64,000 nt of DNA from positions 618,624 through 682,623 of the forward strand of contig NZ_KE695649.1 of assembly GCF_000454065.1 (NCBI RefSeq), given 5' to 3'. Below are positions 26,808-35,865 of the stretch, piece by piece (position 1 is the first letter of the stretch; every line of letters begins with the position of its first letter). The stretch comes from Brevibacillus thermoruber 423. Its GTDB lineage: Bacteria; Bacillota; Bacilli; Brevibacillales; Brevibacillaceae. The position numbers and the translations under genes are program-made. The notes beneath the pieces were generated by a model. That model was not told where the DNA came from. It did not search any database and saw nothing but the letters and a program-made list of their open reading frames with translations.

Positions 26808-27116
26808 CGATGCACTCCTCATTTCCCGGTTTTGAACAACCTGACGCCGGGTATCTTGTATAGCGTAGCGGCGGCAGGTTGAAACGCTTTCTACCGGAAA
26901 CGATAACACACCGAAGCGGAAACTGTCTAATGAACGGTGCCGCTTCGCGCAGTTTCCTCATTGATTTTGTGCCGCGCCAACGGTAAGGTTAGAGATAATG
27001 AGAGAAACGACGGGCTAAGGCATGTCCAACTGGCGGAGACGGTATGGACCGGCCGGTTTGGACGGTGATACGCCATTCCCCGCCATTGAGGGGATCGAAT
27101 ATGGGAGGAACGCAGC
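26808..27116. other. Divergent intergenic region between moaDE and moaC
   Basis: About 300 bases. I see no clear promoter pair or molybdenum-cofactor riboswitch. A short interrupted dyad (TGGCG ... CGCCA, ~27031-27075) lies before moaC. Confidence 0.4.
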
Positions 27117-27599
27117 ATGAACGATAAATTGACCCACTTTAACGAGCAAAATCGCGCCCGCATGGTGGACGTCTCCGACAAGGAGGAGACCAGGCGGGAA
27201 GCGGTGGCGAAGAGCAGGATTACGATGAAGCCGGAGACGCTGGAGCGCATCCGGGAAGGGCGCGTGTCCAAGGGAGACGTGCTCGCGGTGGCCCAGGTGG
27301 CCGGCGTGATGGCCGCGAAAAAGACGTGGGAGCTGATCCCGATGTGCCATCCGCTGCCGCTGACCGGCATCGACATCCGCTTTGCCTTTGTCGGCCCCGA
27401 CACGCTGGAGGTGGAGGCGACGGTCAAAACGACCGGCAAGACGGGCGTGGAGATGGAAGCGCTGACCGCCGTCAGTGCCGCCGCCCTCACTGTCTACGAC
27501 ATGTGCAAGGCGATGGACAAGGGGATGGTCATCGGCCCCACCTGCCTGATGAGCAAAACGGGCGGAAAAAGCGGAGATTTTCATCGGATTGAGGAGTAA
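27117..27599 (+). CDS. moaC: Cyclic pyranopterin monophosphate synthase
   Basis: Converts the MoaA product to cyclic pyranopterin monophosphate, the first stable intermediate of molybdenum cofactor synthesis. The 160-residue protein has the family core: [46 protein letters not shown] and [25 protein letters not shown], with the catalytic Asp-Lys pair at the end. GGGAGGAA lies upstream of ATG 27117. It is divergent from moaDE-moeB; moaA is not in the window. Confidence 0.95.
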   Translation: MNDKLTHFNEQNRARMVDVSDKEETRREAVAKSRITMKPETLERIREGRVSKGDVLAVAQVAGVMAAKKTWELIPMCHPLPLTGIDIRFAFVGPDTLEVEATVKTTGKTGVEMEALTAVSAAALTVYDMCKAMDKGMVIGPTCLMSKTGGKSGDFHRIEE

Positions 27600-27605
27600 T
27601 CAGTC

Positions 27606-28853
27606 ATGAGCGGAATGTGGAGCATGTATCCGCGCAGCATACGGGTTCTCGCCGCCGTTGCTGCCATGACTTCCACGGGCATGGCGTGCATTTGGCCGCT
27701 GGTCACCATCTACATCCACGATTACCTGGGCAAACCGCTCACCGTTTCCGGGCTGCTGCTGCTGTTGAACCAGGGAGCGAACCTCGTGGGGAGTGTGGCG
27801 GGCGGCATTCTCTTTGACCGCTGGGGACACAGGCGGACGATTGCGGTCGGTTCCGTCGGCGCGATCGCTGTCTCCGTCGCGCTTGGCCTGACGACCGACT
27901 TCACCGCCTACACCGTGCTGCTTTTGTTGAACGGATTTTTCTTTGGCATCATCTTTCCCGTACTGAACGCACTGGTTGCCCGCCTCTGGCCGGAAGGCGG
28001 GCGCAAGGGGCTGAACGTGATCTACGTCGCCCTCAACATCGGGGTGGCCGTCGGTTCGGCCTTGTGCGGCGTCCTGGCCAGCATGTCGTTCGCCTGGACG
28101 TTTTTCGGCAACGCCATCGCGCAGGCGGCGACGCTGGCGATGTTTCTCCGGTGCCTGCCGCAGCATCTCGCGGAACAACCGAACGAACGAGCCCACGCGG
28201 CGGAAGCGGCCGGGACGGAGGCGAAGCAGGCTGCGGCGGGAACGGAACGCCGTCCGGTCGCCTGGGGGGCGATCGGCCTGCTTTGCAGCGGCCTGTTGGT
28301 CTGCTGGATCGTCTACGCGCAGTGGACGACGGTGCTCTCCGCCTACATGCAGTCGCTGGGCATTTCGCTTCGGCAGTACAGTCTGCTCTGGACGCTGAAC
28401 GGAGCGCTCATCCTGTTCGGCCAGCCGCTGCTCTCCTGGATGATCAACCGATTCGCCCGGACGTTGAAAGCGCAACTGCTGCTCGGCGCGTACGTGTTTG
28501 CGCTGTCGATGCTCATCCTCTCCCAGACGACGGCCTACGCCGGATTCGTGGCGGCCATGTTCGTGATGACGATCGGCGAAATGCTGGTGTGGCCGGCGGT
28601 GCCCACCATTGCCGCCGATCTGGCCCCGGCCGGGAGAGAAGGGATGGTCCAGGGCATTGTCGGGGGAATCGCGTCCGCCGGCCGGATGGCGGGACCGCTT
28701 GTGGGAGCGATGGCCTTCGAGGCGCTCGCTCCGCAAGGGATGCTCTACCTGATGGCGGTCTTGGCGCTGGTGGCGGTCGGCTGTTTTGCCGCGTACAGTT
28801 CGTTTGTCAAGCGGCCTGAGACCCAGCCTGTGCTGAGCGTGCCGGAGAAATGA
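27606..28853 (+). CDS. MFS transporter
   Basis: A 415-residue membrane protein with 12 predicted helices and a central Ala/Glu-rich loop (~195-225). The loop between helices 2 and 3 carries the MFS signature GGILFDRWGHRRTI. It resembles drug-efflux-type DHA1 carriers; substrate unknown. The ATG lies 6 bases after the moaC stop with GAGGAG overlapping that stop, so it is cotranscribed, though a link to molybdenum metabolism is not evident. Confidence 0.87.
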   Translation: MSGMWSMYPRSIRVLAAVAAMTSTGMACIWPLVTIYIHDYLGKPLTVSGLLLLLNQGANLVGSVAGGILFDRWGHRRTIAVGSVGAIAVSVALGLTTDFTAYTVLLLLNGFFFGIIFPVLNALVARLWPEGGRKGLNVIYVALNIGVAVGSALCGVLASMSFAWTFFGNAIAQAATLAMFLRCLPQHLAEQPNERAHAAEAAGTEAKQAAAGTERRPVAWGAIGLLCSGLLVCWIVYAQWTTVLSAYMQSLGISLRQYSLLWTLNGALILFGQPLLSWMINRFARTLKAQLLLGAYVFALSMLILSQTTAYAGFVAAMFVMTIGEMLVWPAVPTIAADLAPAGREGMVQGIVGGIASAGRMAGPLVGAMAFEALAPQGMLYLMAVLALVAVGCFAAYSSFVKRPETQPVLSVPEK

Positions 28854-28941
28854 GCCAGGGGAGAGGCCTCTCTCCGCGGCCCCCGGATTTGAGTCAAACG
28901 GAATAGGCAAAAAGACCGAAGCGGATACGTCCTTACGGCAG

Positions 28942-28971
28942 CGTCCCTCCCGTGCGAGGGGCGTTTTTTTT
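28942..28971 (+). terminator. Terminator after the MFS gene
   Basis: CGTCCCTC-ccgtgc-GAGGGGCG then eight Ts. Confidence 0.85.
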
Positions 28972-29092
28972 GTGGGAGACATGCGTCACCGTCCGTTCAT
29001 ATTGGGTTCATAAACGCGTGGTATGGTAGGGGATGCGCCGTGACAGCGGGAGGATGGTCTGTCGAAAAGATAATACGTTTTCAACACGAAAA

Positions 29093-29107
29093 TTTCTTGA
29101 TGCGAAA
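29093..29107. promoter_or_regulatory. MarR operator 1
   Basis: TTTCTTGATGCGAAA, near-palindromic, covering the -35 box of the marR promoter. It shares TTTCkTGAyGCGAAAtA with operator 2 at 29127-29141. Confidence 0.65.
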
Positions 29108-29125
29108 TATGTCCTATGTCATAAT
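29097..29125 (+). promoter_or_regulatory. Promoter of the marR-RND operon
   Basis: TTGATG, exactly 17 bases, CATAAT. It is framed by two copies of a TTTCG...CGAAA operator, so repression by the encoded MarR protein is likely. Confidence 0.65.
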
Positions 29126-29126
29126 G

Positions 29127-29141
29127 TTTCGTGACGCGAAA
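29127..29141. promoter_or_regulatory. MarR operator 2
   Basis: TTTCGTGACGCGAAA, an imperfect palindrome just downstream of the -10 box and 34 bases from operator 1. Confidence 0.65.
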
Positions 29142-29158
29142 TAATAGAGGTGTGGCCT

Positions 29159-29620
29159 ATGAATCCTATGAGGCGCATGTCGATGCAGTTGATCCTGATG
29201 AACAAGGTCTACCTGGACGTCATCGCCCAGGAATTGACCAAATGCGGATTGACCATTCCGCAGATGTTCGTCCTGGGTCCCGTGATGGAGGCGCCTAGGA
29301 CCATCGGGGAACTCAGTCGGCTGATCGACCTCTCCTACAGCACCGTATCCGGCATCGTCGACCGGCTCGAACGGGACGGCTTTGTCAAACGGGTGCGGGA
29401 CGAAAAGGACCGGCGCATGGTCTGGGTGGAACTTGCCGACACCCCGCAAGCGATCAAACAACGGATTCCCTTCATGCAGGACAGCTACTTTGACGAGCTG
29501 TTCGACGGCATGTCCGACCAAGACGTGGAAGCTGTCTGCCGATCGCTGACGATCTTGACACACTATTTGGAAAAACGGCAACAATCGTTTCCGAAAAAGG
29601 GAGGTAGCTGTACACGATGA
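29159..29620 (+). CDS. MarR-family repressor
   Basis: A 153-residue winged-helix regulator. Residues ~55-100 hold the HTH and wing (TIGELSRLIDLSYSTVSGIVDRLERDGFVKRVRDEKDRR), with the DxRxxxV-type wing. ATG 29159 is preferred because AGAGGTG sits 6 bases upstream; a GTG at 29150 would overlap that site. Its stop overlaps the RND start (ATGA), so the two are translationally coupled. It should repress the operon through the two sites around the promoter and be released by the pump's substrates. Confidence 0.87.
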   Translation: MNPMRRMSMQLILMNKVYLDVIAQELTKCGLTIPQMFVLGPVMEAPRTIGELSRLIDLSYSTVSGIVDRLERDGFVKRVRDEKDRRMVWVELADTPQAIKQRIPFMQDSYFDELFDGMSDQDVEAVCRSLTILTHYLEKRQQSFPKKGGSCTR

Positions 29621-32600
29621 ATCTTTCCCGATTCTCCATTCAACGCCCCGTTACCATCCTGATGATGACGGTGGCTCTGCTCCTCTTCGGCTTCGTCTCC
29701 CTGCCCAAGCTGGCGATTGAGCTGTATCCGGAGCTGAATCTGCCGGTGGCGGTGGTCGTCACCACCGTAGAGGGCAGCACGCCTGCCGAAGTGGAAAAGC
29801 TGGTGACCCGTCCCATCGAGGAAGCATTGGGAACGGTGCCCAACGTAGACAAAATCATGTCCAACTCCGCCGAAGGGGCCTCCCAGGTCATCCTGCAGTT
29901 CAACTGGGGAACCGACATGGACCAGGCAACGTTGGACATGCGGGACAAGGTGGACCTGGTCCGCGGCATCCTGCCGGACAACGCCAAGGCTCCCCGCATT
30001 CTGAAACTGGACCCTAACAGTGAACCGATCATGACCTTTTCCCTGACCGGGGAAGAAGACGTCGTCAAGCTGAAGTCGATCGCGGAAGACACGATCAAGC
30101 CGCGCCTGGAGCGGATTGAAGGCGTTGCCTCCGTCGGCGTCTCCGGCGGCCAGGAGAAGATCGTCGAGGTCGTGCTCGACCCGAACCGGCTGGCCGCGTA
30201 CGGGATCGGCATCGATCAGATTCAGCAGGCCTTGATGGCCACCAACGTGTCCGGTTCGTCCGGCGTCATCCGTCAGGGCGACACCAAGCTGAGCATCCGG
30301 GTCGACGGCGAGTACGGCTCCGTAGCCGACATCGGCGAGACGCCGATTCGCGTGCAGAACGGCAGCATCGCGCTGAAAAACCTGGCGACAGTCACCGAGA
30401 CGTACAAGGAAGTGACGCAGAAGGCGTTCATGAACGGAATGCCCAGCGTAGGCCTGACCATTACCAAAGCCTCGGGCGGCAACACCATTGAAGTGGCGGA
30501 CGCGGTCAACCGGGAACTGGAGGCGCTGAAACAGGTGCTGCCTCCCAACGTCAAGGTGACCACGATTCTCGACTCGTCCAAGTTTATCAAGGATTCCATC
30601 TACACGGTCGGAGAGCACGCGCTCGTGGGCGGGCTGTTCTCGATCATCATCCTGTTCCTGTTTTTGAACAGCTTCCGCTCCATGCTGATCGTCTCCATCG
30701 TGATTCCGATCTCCGTGGTGGCGACCTTCTGCCTGATGTACTTTACCGGCCAGACGATCAACATGATCTCGCTTGCCGGTTTGACCCTGGGGCTGGGGTC
30801 GCTGGTAGACTTCGCGGTCGTGATTCTGGAAAACATCTTCCGCTACCGGGAACAGGGTAAGAGCATGATGGAAGCGGCCCGGCTCGGTTCCAAGGAAGTG
30901 GGCACGGCGGTGATGGCCTCCGCGCTGGCGCAAATCGCCGTATTTGCTCCGATTGTCTTCGTCGAAGGGCTGGCTTCCGAGCTGTTTGGCCCGCTGGCGC
31001 TGACCGTCGTCTACTCGCACATCGCGGCGCTCTTGGCTTCGCTGACACTGGTGCCGATGCTCAGTTCCCGCTGGCTGAAAACAGTGCCGCACACCGAAGG
31101 AGAGGTAGTGTCCAACTACCGAGGCTTCAATCCGGTGATGTGGTTCAACAAAGGATTTAACAAGATCGCGCGCGGCTACGGCCGCCTGCTGAAGTGGGCC
31201 CTCGGCCACCGCAAGACCGTGTTTGCCGTGACGATTGCCCTGTTTGTCGGCGCCATCGTCCTCTCCGGCGGAGTCGGCGCGGAATTTATTCCAAAGATGG
31301 ACCAAGGACAGATTTCCATTTCCATTAAGATGCCGAACGGCACCATGCTGTCGGAGACGGAAAAAGTCGTCGCCGAAGTGGAAAAACGCGTAAAGGATTT
31401 GCCGGAATTGGAGCAGTTGTACACCTCGATCGGGTCCAACGGCGGCCCCGCGATCATCGCCAACGCCACGTCCAACCAGGCGCAGGTGCAGGTGAAGCTG
31501 GTCCCCAAGGATCAGCGCTCCGTCAGCACCGAGCAGGTGACGGAACAACTGCGCGAAAAGCTGGCCGACATCTCGGGGGCGGAGATTGAGGTAACGGAAG
31601 TGGACCAGTCGGGCGGCCCGATGGGGGCACCGCTGGAAGTGAGCTTGCGCGGGGAGAACCTCGACGTGCTGGAAGACATCAGTTCGATCATCGCCGGCGA
31701 GATCAAGCAGGTGCCGGGCACGCGCAACGTCACCACCTCGCTGGAAGAGACGCGCCAGGAAGTGCAGGTGCTGGTCGATCCGCAAAAGGCGAGCCTGTAC
31801 GGGCTGACCACCAGCCAGGTGCTGTCCAACGTGCGCACGGCGTTTGACGGCATGACGGTCACCACCTACCAGACGGGGGACGACCAGATTGACGTGAAAA
31901 TCATGCTGCCCAAGTCGTATCAGGACGACATCAGCTACCTGCAGCAGCTCCGCATCCCGACGGCGAGCGGTGCGCAGGTCGCCCTCTCGTCCGTCGCCGA
32001 GATCGTCAAACAGGACGTGCCGCAGTTGATCAAACGGACCAACCAGACGCGGGAAGTGACGATCAGCAGCGAAATCGTCGGACGCGACCTGAACTCCGTT
32101 ACCCGTGACGTGACGGCCAAGCTGAACGCCCTGTCGCTGCCGGACGGCTACACGTTGGAAGTCGGCGGACAGAGCAAGGAGATGGCCGAGTCGTTTGGAA
32201 GCCTGGGACTGGCGATCATCCTGTCGATCGCGCTGGTCTACATGGTGATGGCCAGCCAGTTTGAATCCCTGTTTACGCCGTTTATCATCATGTTCTCCAT
32301 CCCGCCGACGTTCATCGGCGTGGTCGTGGGGCTGCTTACGACCGGCTATCCGCTGAGCGTTCCGGCGCTGATCGGGTACATCCTGCTCATCGGGATTGTC
32401 GTCAACAACGCGATCGTCCTGATCGACTACGTCAACCAACTGCGCAAACGGGGCGTGGAGCGGAACGAGGCCATCCTCCAGGCAGGTCCGATCCGGCTGC
32501 GTCCGATTCTGATGACGACGCTGGCGACGATTCTGGCGATCACGCCGCTTGCCTTTGGCGGCGGGGACGGGAACGAATCGCAGGCGCCGATGGCTGTTGT

Positions 32601-32757
32601 CGTCATCTTCGGTCTCAGCTTCTCCACGCTGATCACGCTCGTGCTGATTCCGGTCGTCTACTCCTGGTTTGACGATCTGGGTCAAAAATGGCGCAATCGC
32701 AAAGAGAAACGCAAGCAGAAAAAATCGGCCGGCCAGGATATGCCGACGTTGGGATAG
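29617..32757 (+). CDS. RND-family multidrug efflux transporter (AcrB/SwrC-like)
   Basis: A 1046-residue proton-driven exporter with 12 membrane helices and two large extracytoplasmic loops in a duplicated layout. Motifs include SIQRPVTILMMTVALLLFG, TLGLGSLVDFAVVILENIFR with the proton-relay aspartate in helix 4, and GIVVNNAIVLIDYVNQLRKRG in the second half. In Gram-positives this type has no outer-membrane channel; SwrC of B. subtilis exports surfactin and confers lipopeptide tolerance, a possible role here. It is coupled to marR upstream and an adaptor downstream. Confidence 0.92.
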   Translation: MNLSRFSIQRPVTILMMTVALLLFGFVSLPKLAIELYPELNLPVAVVVTTVEGSTPAEVEKLVTRPIEEALGTVPNVDKIMSNSAEGASQVILQFNWGTDMDQATLDMRDKVDLVRGILPDNAKAPRILKLDPNSEPIMTFSLTGEEDVVKLKSIAEDTIKPRLERIEGVASVGVSGGQEKIVEVVLDPNRLAAYGIGIDQIQQALMATNVSGSSGVIRQGDTKLSIRVDGEYGSVADIGETPIRVQNGSIALKNLATVTETYKEVTQKAFMNGMPSVGLTITKASGGNTIEVADAVNRELEALKQVLPPNVKVTTILDSSKFIKDSIYTVGEHALVGGLFSIIILFLFLNSFRSMLIVSIVIPISVVATFCLMYFTGQTINMISLAGLTLGLGSLVDFAVVILENIFRYREQGKSMMEAARLGSKEVGTAVMASALAQIAVFAPIVFVEGLASELFGPLALTVVYSHIAALLASLTLVPMLSSRWLKTVPHTEGEVVSNYRGFNPVMWFNKGFNKIARGYGRLLKWALGHRKTVFAVTIALFVGAIVLSGGVGAEFIPKMDQGQISISIKMPNGTMLSETEKVVAEVEKRVKDLPELEQLYTSIGSNGGPAIIANATSNQAQVQVKLVPKDQRSVSTEQVTEQLREKLADISGAEIEVTEVDQSGGPMGAPLEVSLRGENLDVLEDISSIIAGEIKQVPGTRNVTTSLEETRQEVQVLVDPQKASLYGLTTSQVLSNVRTAFDGMTVTTYQTGDDQIDVKIMLPKSYQDDISYLQQLRIPTASGAQVALSSVAEIVKQDVPQLIKRTNQTREVTISSEIVGRDLNSVTRDVTAKLNALSLPDGYTLEVGGQSKEMAESFGSLGLAIILSIALVYMVMASQFESLFTPFIIMFSIPPTFIGVVVGLLTTGYPLSVPALIGYILLIGIVVNNAIVLIDYVNQLRKRGVERNEAILQAGPIRLRPILMTTLATILAITPLAFGGGDGNESQAPMAVVVIFGLSFSTLITLVLIPVVYSWFDDLGQKWRNRKEKRKQKKSAGQDMPTLG

Positions 32758-32770
32758 GAGGCTACACGGT

Positions 32771-34003
32771 ATGAAGATGAACAAGGGAAGTCTTGGGCTG
32801 CTGCTGGCCCTGGCAGTCGCCCTGGCAGGTTGTACGGCTCCGGATGCGGCCACGCAGCAGACGCAAACGGAAAACAAGCCGGTGCCGGTACAAGTCGATA
32901 CAGTGAAAAAAGGAAGCGTGTCCACGCGCGCGGGGGTAACCGGGAAACTGGCCCCCAACAAGGAAGTCACCTTGGCGCCCAAAGTGAGCGGCAAGATCGT
33001 GCAGTTGAACGTGAAACTGGGGCAGTATGTCCAAAAGGGACAGGTGCTCTTCTCCCTGGAAAAAACGGACCTGGTGAATGCGGTGCAGCAGGCGCAGGCG
33101 GCGTACGACCTCGCCGTAGCCAACCTGAAGCAGAGTGATGCCACCACCAGCCAAGGGCTGCAGCAGGCGAAAAACGGTCTGGTGCAGGCCGAGCAGGCGC
33201 TGCGGGACGCGGAACGCAACTACCAGCGCATGTCCGAACTGTACAATCAGGGGGCGGTGTCTCCTCAGCAATTGGAACAGGCACAGGCGACCCTCACAAA
33301 CGCGCAGACGGCGTATGCCAACGCCAAGCAGGCGCTGGAGGCGGCAGAAAAGCGGACGGGAGTGGCCGTCACCCAGGCATCCGTGGAACAGGCCCGCGTC
33401 TCGCTGGAAAACGCCCGTGAACAGTTGGCCAACGCGACGGTGACCGCCCCGATCTCCGGCTTCGTCTCCGCCGTCAACGGACAGGTAGGGGAGATGGCTT
33501 CGCCGCAATCGCCGGTGGTCACCATCGTGGATACCGACCCGCTGATCGTCAAGGCCAACCTCTCCGAAGAGGAAGTAACGTCGGTGAAAAAAGGGGACAA
33601 GGTGAAGATCCAGATCTCCGCCCTCTCCAAGGAACTGGACGGCACGGTGAGCGCGATCAGTCCCGTGATGGACCAGACGCTGCGCGCGTATCCGGTGGAG
33701 ATTTCCCTGGCCAAGCAGGACGCCTCGCTGAAGGCGGACATGGTCGTCAGCATCCAGTTTGCGAAACAGCAGGCCGCCAACATGCTGGTGGTGCCGCTCA
33801 AGGCCGTCTTTGACGAGAACGGCAAGCGGTTCGTCTACAAGCTGGAAGGCGACACGGCGAAAAAAGTGGAAGTCCAGACCGGCACCGAATCCAGCGATCT
33901 GGTGGAGGTAAAGGCGGGCCTGAAGGAAGGCGAGAAAATCGTCGTGCGCGGCCAGACGCTGCTGAAGGACGGCGCCAAAGTGCACATCCAGCCGACATCT
34001 TGA
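32771..34003 (+). CDS. RND efflux adaptor lipoprotein (HlyD/MFP family)
   Basis: A 410-residue membrane-fusion protein. The signal MKMNKGSLGLLLALAVALAGC ends in lipobox LAGC, so it is tethered outside the membrane. Next come a biotinyl-lipoyl half (VSGKIVQLNVKLGQYVQKGQVLF, ~75-97), a long coiled-coil hairpin rich in Ala/Gln/Glu (~105-220), the second lipoyl half (TVTAPISGFVSAVNGQVGE) and beta-barrel/MP domains. AGGAGG precedes ATG 32771, 13 bases after the RND stop. It should assemble with the upstream pump. Confidence 0.9.
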   Translation: MKMNKGSLGLLLALAVALAGCTAPDAATQQTQTENKPVPVQVDTVKKGSVSTRAGVTGKLAPNKEVTLAPKVSGKIVQLNVKLGQYVQKGQVLFSLEKTDLVNAVQQAQAAYDLAVANLKQSDATTSQGLQQAKNGLVQAEQALRDAERNYQRMSELYNQGAVSPQQLEQAQATLTNAQTAYANAKQALEAAEKRTGVAVTQASVEQARVSLENAREQLANATVTAPISGFVSAVNGQVGEMASPQSPVVTIVDTDPLIVKANLSEEEVTSVKKGDKVKIQISALSKELDGTVSAISPVMDQTLRAYPVEISLAKQDASLKADMVVSIQFAKQQAANMLVVPLKAVFDENGKRFVYKLEGDTAKKVEVQTGTESSDLVEVKAGLKEGEKIVVRGQTLLKDGAKVHIQPTS

Positions 34004-34028
34004 CACTGCCGTTTTGCTCAAGTAGTAT
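34000..34028 (+). promoter_or_regulatory. SigA promoter upstream of the SAM riboswitch
   Basis: TTGACA, 17 bases, TAGTAT. It overlaps the stop of the adaptor gene and would give a leader of about 350 bases to mtnE, with the aptamer starting ~140 bases in. Confidence 0.55.
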
Positions 34029-34173
34029 GAAAGAGATTACCAACCAGCGCAGTCCGGACCCTTCGGCGGCCTTGAACGGACGTCGTAACGAGGGGCCGGC
34101 ACGGTCGCCGTCCCGCCGGATGTGTGCTGGCATGAAGCTGTAACGCAAACGAAACCGAATAGCATGCAATGAC

Positions 34174-34281
34174 CTTATCCAGAGAGGCGGAGGGACTGGC
34201 CCGATGAAGCCCGGCAGCGGATCTGCCTGTACGGCGGCAGATGCTGTGCCAATTCCAGCAGGAGCATTCCTGACAGATAAG
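34174..34281 (+). ncRNA. SAM-I (S-box) riboswitch aptamer
   Basis: The closing helix CTTATC (34174-34179) pairs with GATAAG (34276-34281). Inside are the conserved AGAGAGGCGGAGGGACTGG and CCCGATGAAGCCCGGCAGC elements and the later GTGCCAATTCC-GACAG segment of S-box leaders. It precedes the methionine-salvage aminotransferase gene, a known S-box regulon member, and is followed by a terminator. Confidence 0.93.
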
Positions 34282-34300
34282 AACGTGGAGATGTCGATCT

Positions 34301-34333
34301 GCCCCTTTTTCTGTACAGGAAAAAGGGGCTTTT
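34301..34333 (+). terminator. SAM-riboswitch-controlled terminator
   Basis: GCCCCTTTTT / AAAAAGGGGC stem with a CCTGTACAGG-like top and a following TTTT. When SAM binds the aptamer, this hairpin should form and stop transcription before mtnE. Confidence 0.85.
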
Positions 34334-34386
34334 GCCTACGTGCCGATGTCTGCACGATTTACCCGAGGGAAAGGAACGAGAGACCG

Positions 34387-35571
34387 ATGCGCATCCAACC
34401 GTCCGCCATGATTGACCGACTGCCGACGCAGTTTTTTGCCTCGCTGGTGGCAAAAGTGAACAAAGCCATCGCCGCCGGCCATGACGTGATCAACCTGGGG
34501 CAGGGCAACCCCGATCTGCCCACGCCGCCGCACATTGTCGAGGAACTGCAGGCCCACGCGGCCCGGCCGGTCCACCACAAGTACCCGCCGTTCAGCGGCC
34601 GTCCGGAGCTGAAACGGGCCGTCGCCCACTGGTACAAGCAGGAGTTTGACGTCGAGTTGGACCCGGAAGAGGAAGTGGCCATCCTGTTCGGCAGCAAGAC
34701 CGGACTGGTGGAAATCTGCCAGGTGCTGCTCAATCCGGGCGATGTGGCCCTGGTGCCGGACCCCGGCTATCCCGATTACTGGTCGGGCGTGGCGATCGCC
34801 GACGGGCGGATGGTGATGATGCCGCTGCGCGCCGCGAACGGCTTCCTGCCGGACTACGGCGAATTGGCCCGGGAGGATCTGGACAAGGCCAAGCTGATGT
34901 TCCTGAACTATCCCAACAATCCGACAGCGGTCAATGCGCCGTTCGAATTTTTCGAAGAGACGGTCCGCTTCGCCCGCAAGCACGAAATCGTCGTCTGCCA
35001 CGACTTCGCCTACGGAGCGATCAGCTTCGACGGCAAGAAGCCGGTCAGCTTCCTGCAGGTGCCGGGGGCCAAAGAGGTGGGCGTGGAGTTCTACACGCTG
35101 TCCAAGACCTACAACATGGCCGGCTGGCGCGTCGGCGCGATGGTCGGCAACCGGGAACTGGTCCGGCTGATCAACCTGATCCAGGACCACTACTTCTGCA
35201 GCCTGTTCGGCGCCATCCAGATGGCGGCGGCCCGGGCGCTGACCGATTCCCAGCAGTGTGTCCGCGAGCTGGTCGCCGTCTACGAAAGCCGGCGCAACGC
35301 GCTGTTTTCCAACCTGCACCGAATCGGCTGGGAGGCGGCACCGTCGCAGGGATCGTTCTTCACCTGGCTGCCGGTGCCGAAAGGGTTTACGTCCGCTGAT
35401 TTTGCCGACCTGCTGCTGGAGAAGGCCCATGTCGCCGTCGCGCCAGGCGTCGGCTTCGGTCCCACCGGCGAAGGGTACGTCCGCGCCGCGCTGCTGGCCA
35501 GCGAGGAGCGGCTGGCGGAAGCGGTGGAGCGGATTGAGCGTTTGGGTATTTTCTCCCCGTGCAAAAAATAG
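34387..35571 (+). CDS. mtnE: Methionine-salvage aminotransferase
   Basis: PLP enzyme that transaminates 2-keto-4-methylthiobutyrate to methionine, the last step of methylthioadenosine recycling. The 394-residue sequence matches B. subtilis MtnE (YkrV) closely in memory: RLPTQFFASLVAKVNKAI, DVINLGQGNPDLPTPPHIV, FLNYPNNPTAVNAP, and the PLP lysine in YTLSKTYNMAGWR. ATG 34387 has GAAAGGAACGAGAG upstream; the longer open frame runs through the riboswitch and is not coding. SAM-I control fits this function. The other mtn genes are not in the window. Confidence 0.9.
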   Translation: MRIQPSAMIDRLPTQFFASLVAKVNKAIAAGHDVINLGQGNPDLPTPPHIVEELQAHAARPVHHKYPPFSGRPELKRAVAHWYKQEFDVELDPEEEVAILFGSKTGLVEICQVLLNPGDVALVPDPGYPDYWSGVAIADGRMVMMPLRAANGFLPDYGELAREDLDKAKLMFLNYPNNPTAVNAPFEFFEETVRFARKHEIVVCHDFAYGAISFDGKKPVSFLQVPGAKEVGVEFYTLSKTYNMAGWRVGAMVGNRELVRLINLIQDHYFCSLFGAIQMAAARALTDSQQCVRELVAVYESRRNALFSNLHRIGWEAAPSQGSFFTWLPVPKGFTSADFADLLLEKAHVAVAPGVGFGPTGEGYVRAALLASEERLAEAVERIERLGIFSPCKK

Positions 35572-35597
35572 TTCATGTCCTAGAGAATGAGAGTTGA

Positions 35598-35641
35598 CCG
35601 CCAGGGTGTTCGCAGAACGGCCTTGGCGGTTTGATTTTTTT
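35598..35641 (+). terminator. Terminator of mtnE
   Basis: CCGCCAGG ... CCTTGGCGG stem (one bulged T), then TTTGATTTTTTT. Confidence 0.8.
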
Positions 35642-35780
35642 GAAGTGACTTCCGGCCCAAATAGGCGAGTGTCGTAGAGCCCGAAACCGGGTGGGCGAAT
35701 AGCATGGAAAAGGGCGGGGGCGATCACCCATGCCGCGCCAATGCGAAAAAATCCATTCTCAGTAAAAATCATTCTCAGCA

Positions 35781-35809
35781 TTGACAGATAATGATTTTCA
35801 TTATACGAT
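35781..35809 (+). promoter_or_regulatory. Promoter of the Fur-box gene
   Basis: TTGACA, 17 bases, TACGAT. The spacer is occupied by a Fur-like box. Upstream, two CATTCTCAG direct repeats (TGAGAATG on the other strand) resemble extra Fur half-sites. Confidence 0.65.
35787..35805. promoter_or_regulatory. Fur-like box
   Basis: GATAATGATTTTCATTATA matches the classic 19-bp Fur consensus GATAATGATAATCATTATC at most positions and lies exactly between -35 and -10, so iron repression is expected. Confidence 0.75.
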
Positions 35810-35865
35810 AGGTATGGTAATGATAATTGATCTCAATGATCACGTTTGCTCGGCAGGAGGGTGTC

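Noticed and set aside
26872-26890. cre-like sequence TTGAAACGCTTTCT before moaDE
   Set aside because: One base short of the consensus spacing of TGAAAnCGnTTTCA, so not a proper CcpA site.
29563-33219. 1218-codon open frame on the minus strand
   Set aside because: Antisense shadow of the marR-RND-adaptor operon; compositionally abnormal and without motifs.
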